Origin: Candidatus Nomurabacteria bacterium
Lineage (GTDB): Bacteria; Patescibacteriota; Minisyncoccia; Phycocordibacterales; UBA2100
Assembly (NCBI GenBank): GCA_943359705.1
Contig: CALRIB010000003.1
Coordinates: 1 to 31,720 of the forward strand
Direction: 5' to 3'
Length of the DNA: 31,720 bases
A program made the position numbers and the translations under genes. The notes under the pieces are model-generated. The model saw only the letters and a program-made list of their open reading frames with translations, did not search any database and had not been told where the DNA came from. This document shows, in pieces, positions 30,719 to 31,720 of the stretch. How positions within the stretch are numbered: position 1 is the first letter of the stretch; each line of letters begins with the position of its first letter.

Positions 30719-31720
30719 ATGAAAGAAACGCGGCATGCGACGCTGTATCGTACTTATCGTCCCTCGAATTTCGAAGAGGTGCGCGGGCAACCGCAGGTGA
30801 CTGACACGCTTGAGAAAGCTATCAAGAATAAAAAAGTAGCGCACGCGTATCTTTTTGCCGGGAGCCGAGGTACGGGGAAGACGTCGGTGGCGCGCATTCT
30901 CGCGAAAGAACTTGGCGTCTCTGACAAAGATCTCTATGAAATAGATGCAGCCTCGAACCGCGGTATCGACGATATCCGCGAGCTGCGCGAGGGCGTGTAT
31001 GCGATGCCCTTCGAGTCGGACTACAAGTTTTACATCATCGACGAAGCACACATGCTCACCAAGGAGGCATGGAACGCTTTTCTAAAAACCCTTGAAGAGC
31101 CGCCAGCGCATGCCATTTTTGTACTGGCAACAACCGATCGCGATAGGGTACCTGAGACCATCCAATCGCGCTGCGAGATATATACCTTCAAACAGCCGAC
31201 GCGCGAGGTGTTGGCGGGGAGCGTAACGGATGTCGCCAAAAAGGAAGGCTATACGCTCGAGCGCTCAGCCGCAGAGCTCGTCGCACTTTTGGCAGAAGGC
31301 TCATTCCGCGACGCGCTTTCAATTCTGCAGAAGGTACTTGCAGTTTCGAAAGACAAAAAGGTGGATGTGGCGGAAGTGGAAGCCGTTTCGGGCGCACCGC
31401 GTGGGGAACTTATTCGTCAACTCCTGACTGCGCTCGCAAAAAAGGACGCCGCATCGGCGCTCAAAATAATTTCTTCGGCCGTCTCGGAGAATATGGATGC
31501 CCGCGTGCTCACCAAACTCCTCATCCATCGGCTACGAGTCATTTTATTGATGCGCTATGCACCCGACCTTGCCGAGCACTTTTCCAAGGAGCTGACGGAG
31601 TCTGACCTCGCGCTCGCGAAAGACCTCTCAAAAGAGCCGGGAGTAAATTCTGACTCTCTCCGTGCACTCCTCGAAGCCTACGCCAAAATGGCCTACGCCG
31701 CCGTCCCGCACTTGCCGCTG
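30719..31720 (+). CDS. dnaX: DNA polymerase III gamma/tau subunit, 3' end outside window
   Basis: The 334 visible residues form the clamp-loader AAA+ module. TLYRTYRPSNFEEVRGQ opens it, followed by Walker A FAGSRGTGKTSVARILA (about 44-60), YEIDAASNRGIDDIREL, Walker B FYIIDEAHML and sensor 1 LATTDRDRVPETIQSRC, then the domain III collar helices. Between ARILAKEL and YEIDAASN only seven residues remain, whereas most DnaX proteins have a four-Cys zinc module there. It is open to the window edge, so tau-specific domains cannot be judged. The ATG at 30719 is fixed by the motif spacing and the TATACT 6 nt upstream. Confidence 0.93.
   Translation, partial: MKETRHATLYRTYRPSNFEEVRGQPQVTDTLEKAIKNKKVAHAYLFAGSRGTGKTSVARILAKELGVSDKDLYEIDAASNRGIDDIRELREGVYAMPFESDYKFYIIDEAHMLTKEAWNAFLKTLEEPPAHAIFVLATTDRDRVPETIQSRCEIYTFKQPTREVLAGSVTDVAKKEGYTLERSAAELVALLAEGSFRDALSILQKVLAVSKDKKVDVAEVEAVSGAPRGELIRQLLTALAKKDAASALKIISSAVSENMDARVLTKLLIHRLRVILLMRYAPDLAEHFSKELTESDLALAKDLSKEPGVNSDSLRALLEAYAKMAYAAVPHLPL

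Overview
The window reads as chromosome from a Patescibacteria/CPR bacterium, most likely a parcubacterial lineage. This is an inference. The supports are an array of small VirB2/T4SS-pilin-like membrane proteins, a short IF-2 without its N-terminal extensions, a Rel protein without the C-terminal ZFD/ACT region, a DnaX without its zinc module, tRNA genes without encoded CCA, very tight gene packing, and no amino-acid or nucleotide biosynthesis operons. No rRNA, CRISPR array, insertion sequence or prophage is visible.

Layout. 1-2660: the end of an extracellular solute-binding protein, then five short pilin-like membrane proteins in one direction. 2644-7686: a class IV aminotransferase, a membrane/spermidine-synthase fusion, a small membrane protein, a GIY-YIG protein and an orphan DNA methyltransferase, punctuated by tRNAs Leu(UAG), Lys(CUU), Leu(UAA) and Cys(GCA). 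7734-9570: infB-rbfA. 9715-14542: cysteine desulfurase, a membrane-anchored HtrA-like protein with no catalytic triad, and a ClpB-type disaggregase. 14539-16706: NUDIX hydrolase, tRNA-Tyr, an HTH protein resembling homing endonucleases, a sixth pilin-like protein, tRNA-Trp and L33. 16779-19278: lower-glycolysis cluster eno, histidine phosphatase, gpmA. 19275-22816: miaA, tRNA-Leu(CAA), parB and rel. 22867-26611: a small zinc-ribbon protein, topA, a GcrA-like protein and dprA. 26722-31720: serS, ftsQ-like, dus, an unknown protein with a ParB-like segment, and the start of dnaX.

Two themes stand out. First, about 23-bp palindromes sit in frame inside conserved genes. Three related copies lie in eno, ftsQ and the methyltransferase end, always read as LPxGxQA-like peptides; a second type lies in the cysteine desulfurase gene. 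They resemble the protein-coding palindromic elements known from Rickettsia. Second, translation starts look unusual. About fourteen genes carry a -10 hexamer only 6-11 nt before the start codon, which predicts leaderless or nearly leaderless mRNAs. Three further genes begin 1, 2 or 6 nt after the 3' end of a tRNA, so tRNA processing itself could release their 5' ends. Only three small isolated genes (zinc ribbon, GcrA-like, ParB-like) have clear Shine-Dalgarno sequences, and each has a strong hairpin terminator.

All assignments come from reading motifs; no database search was run.
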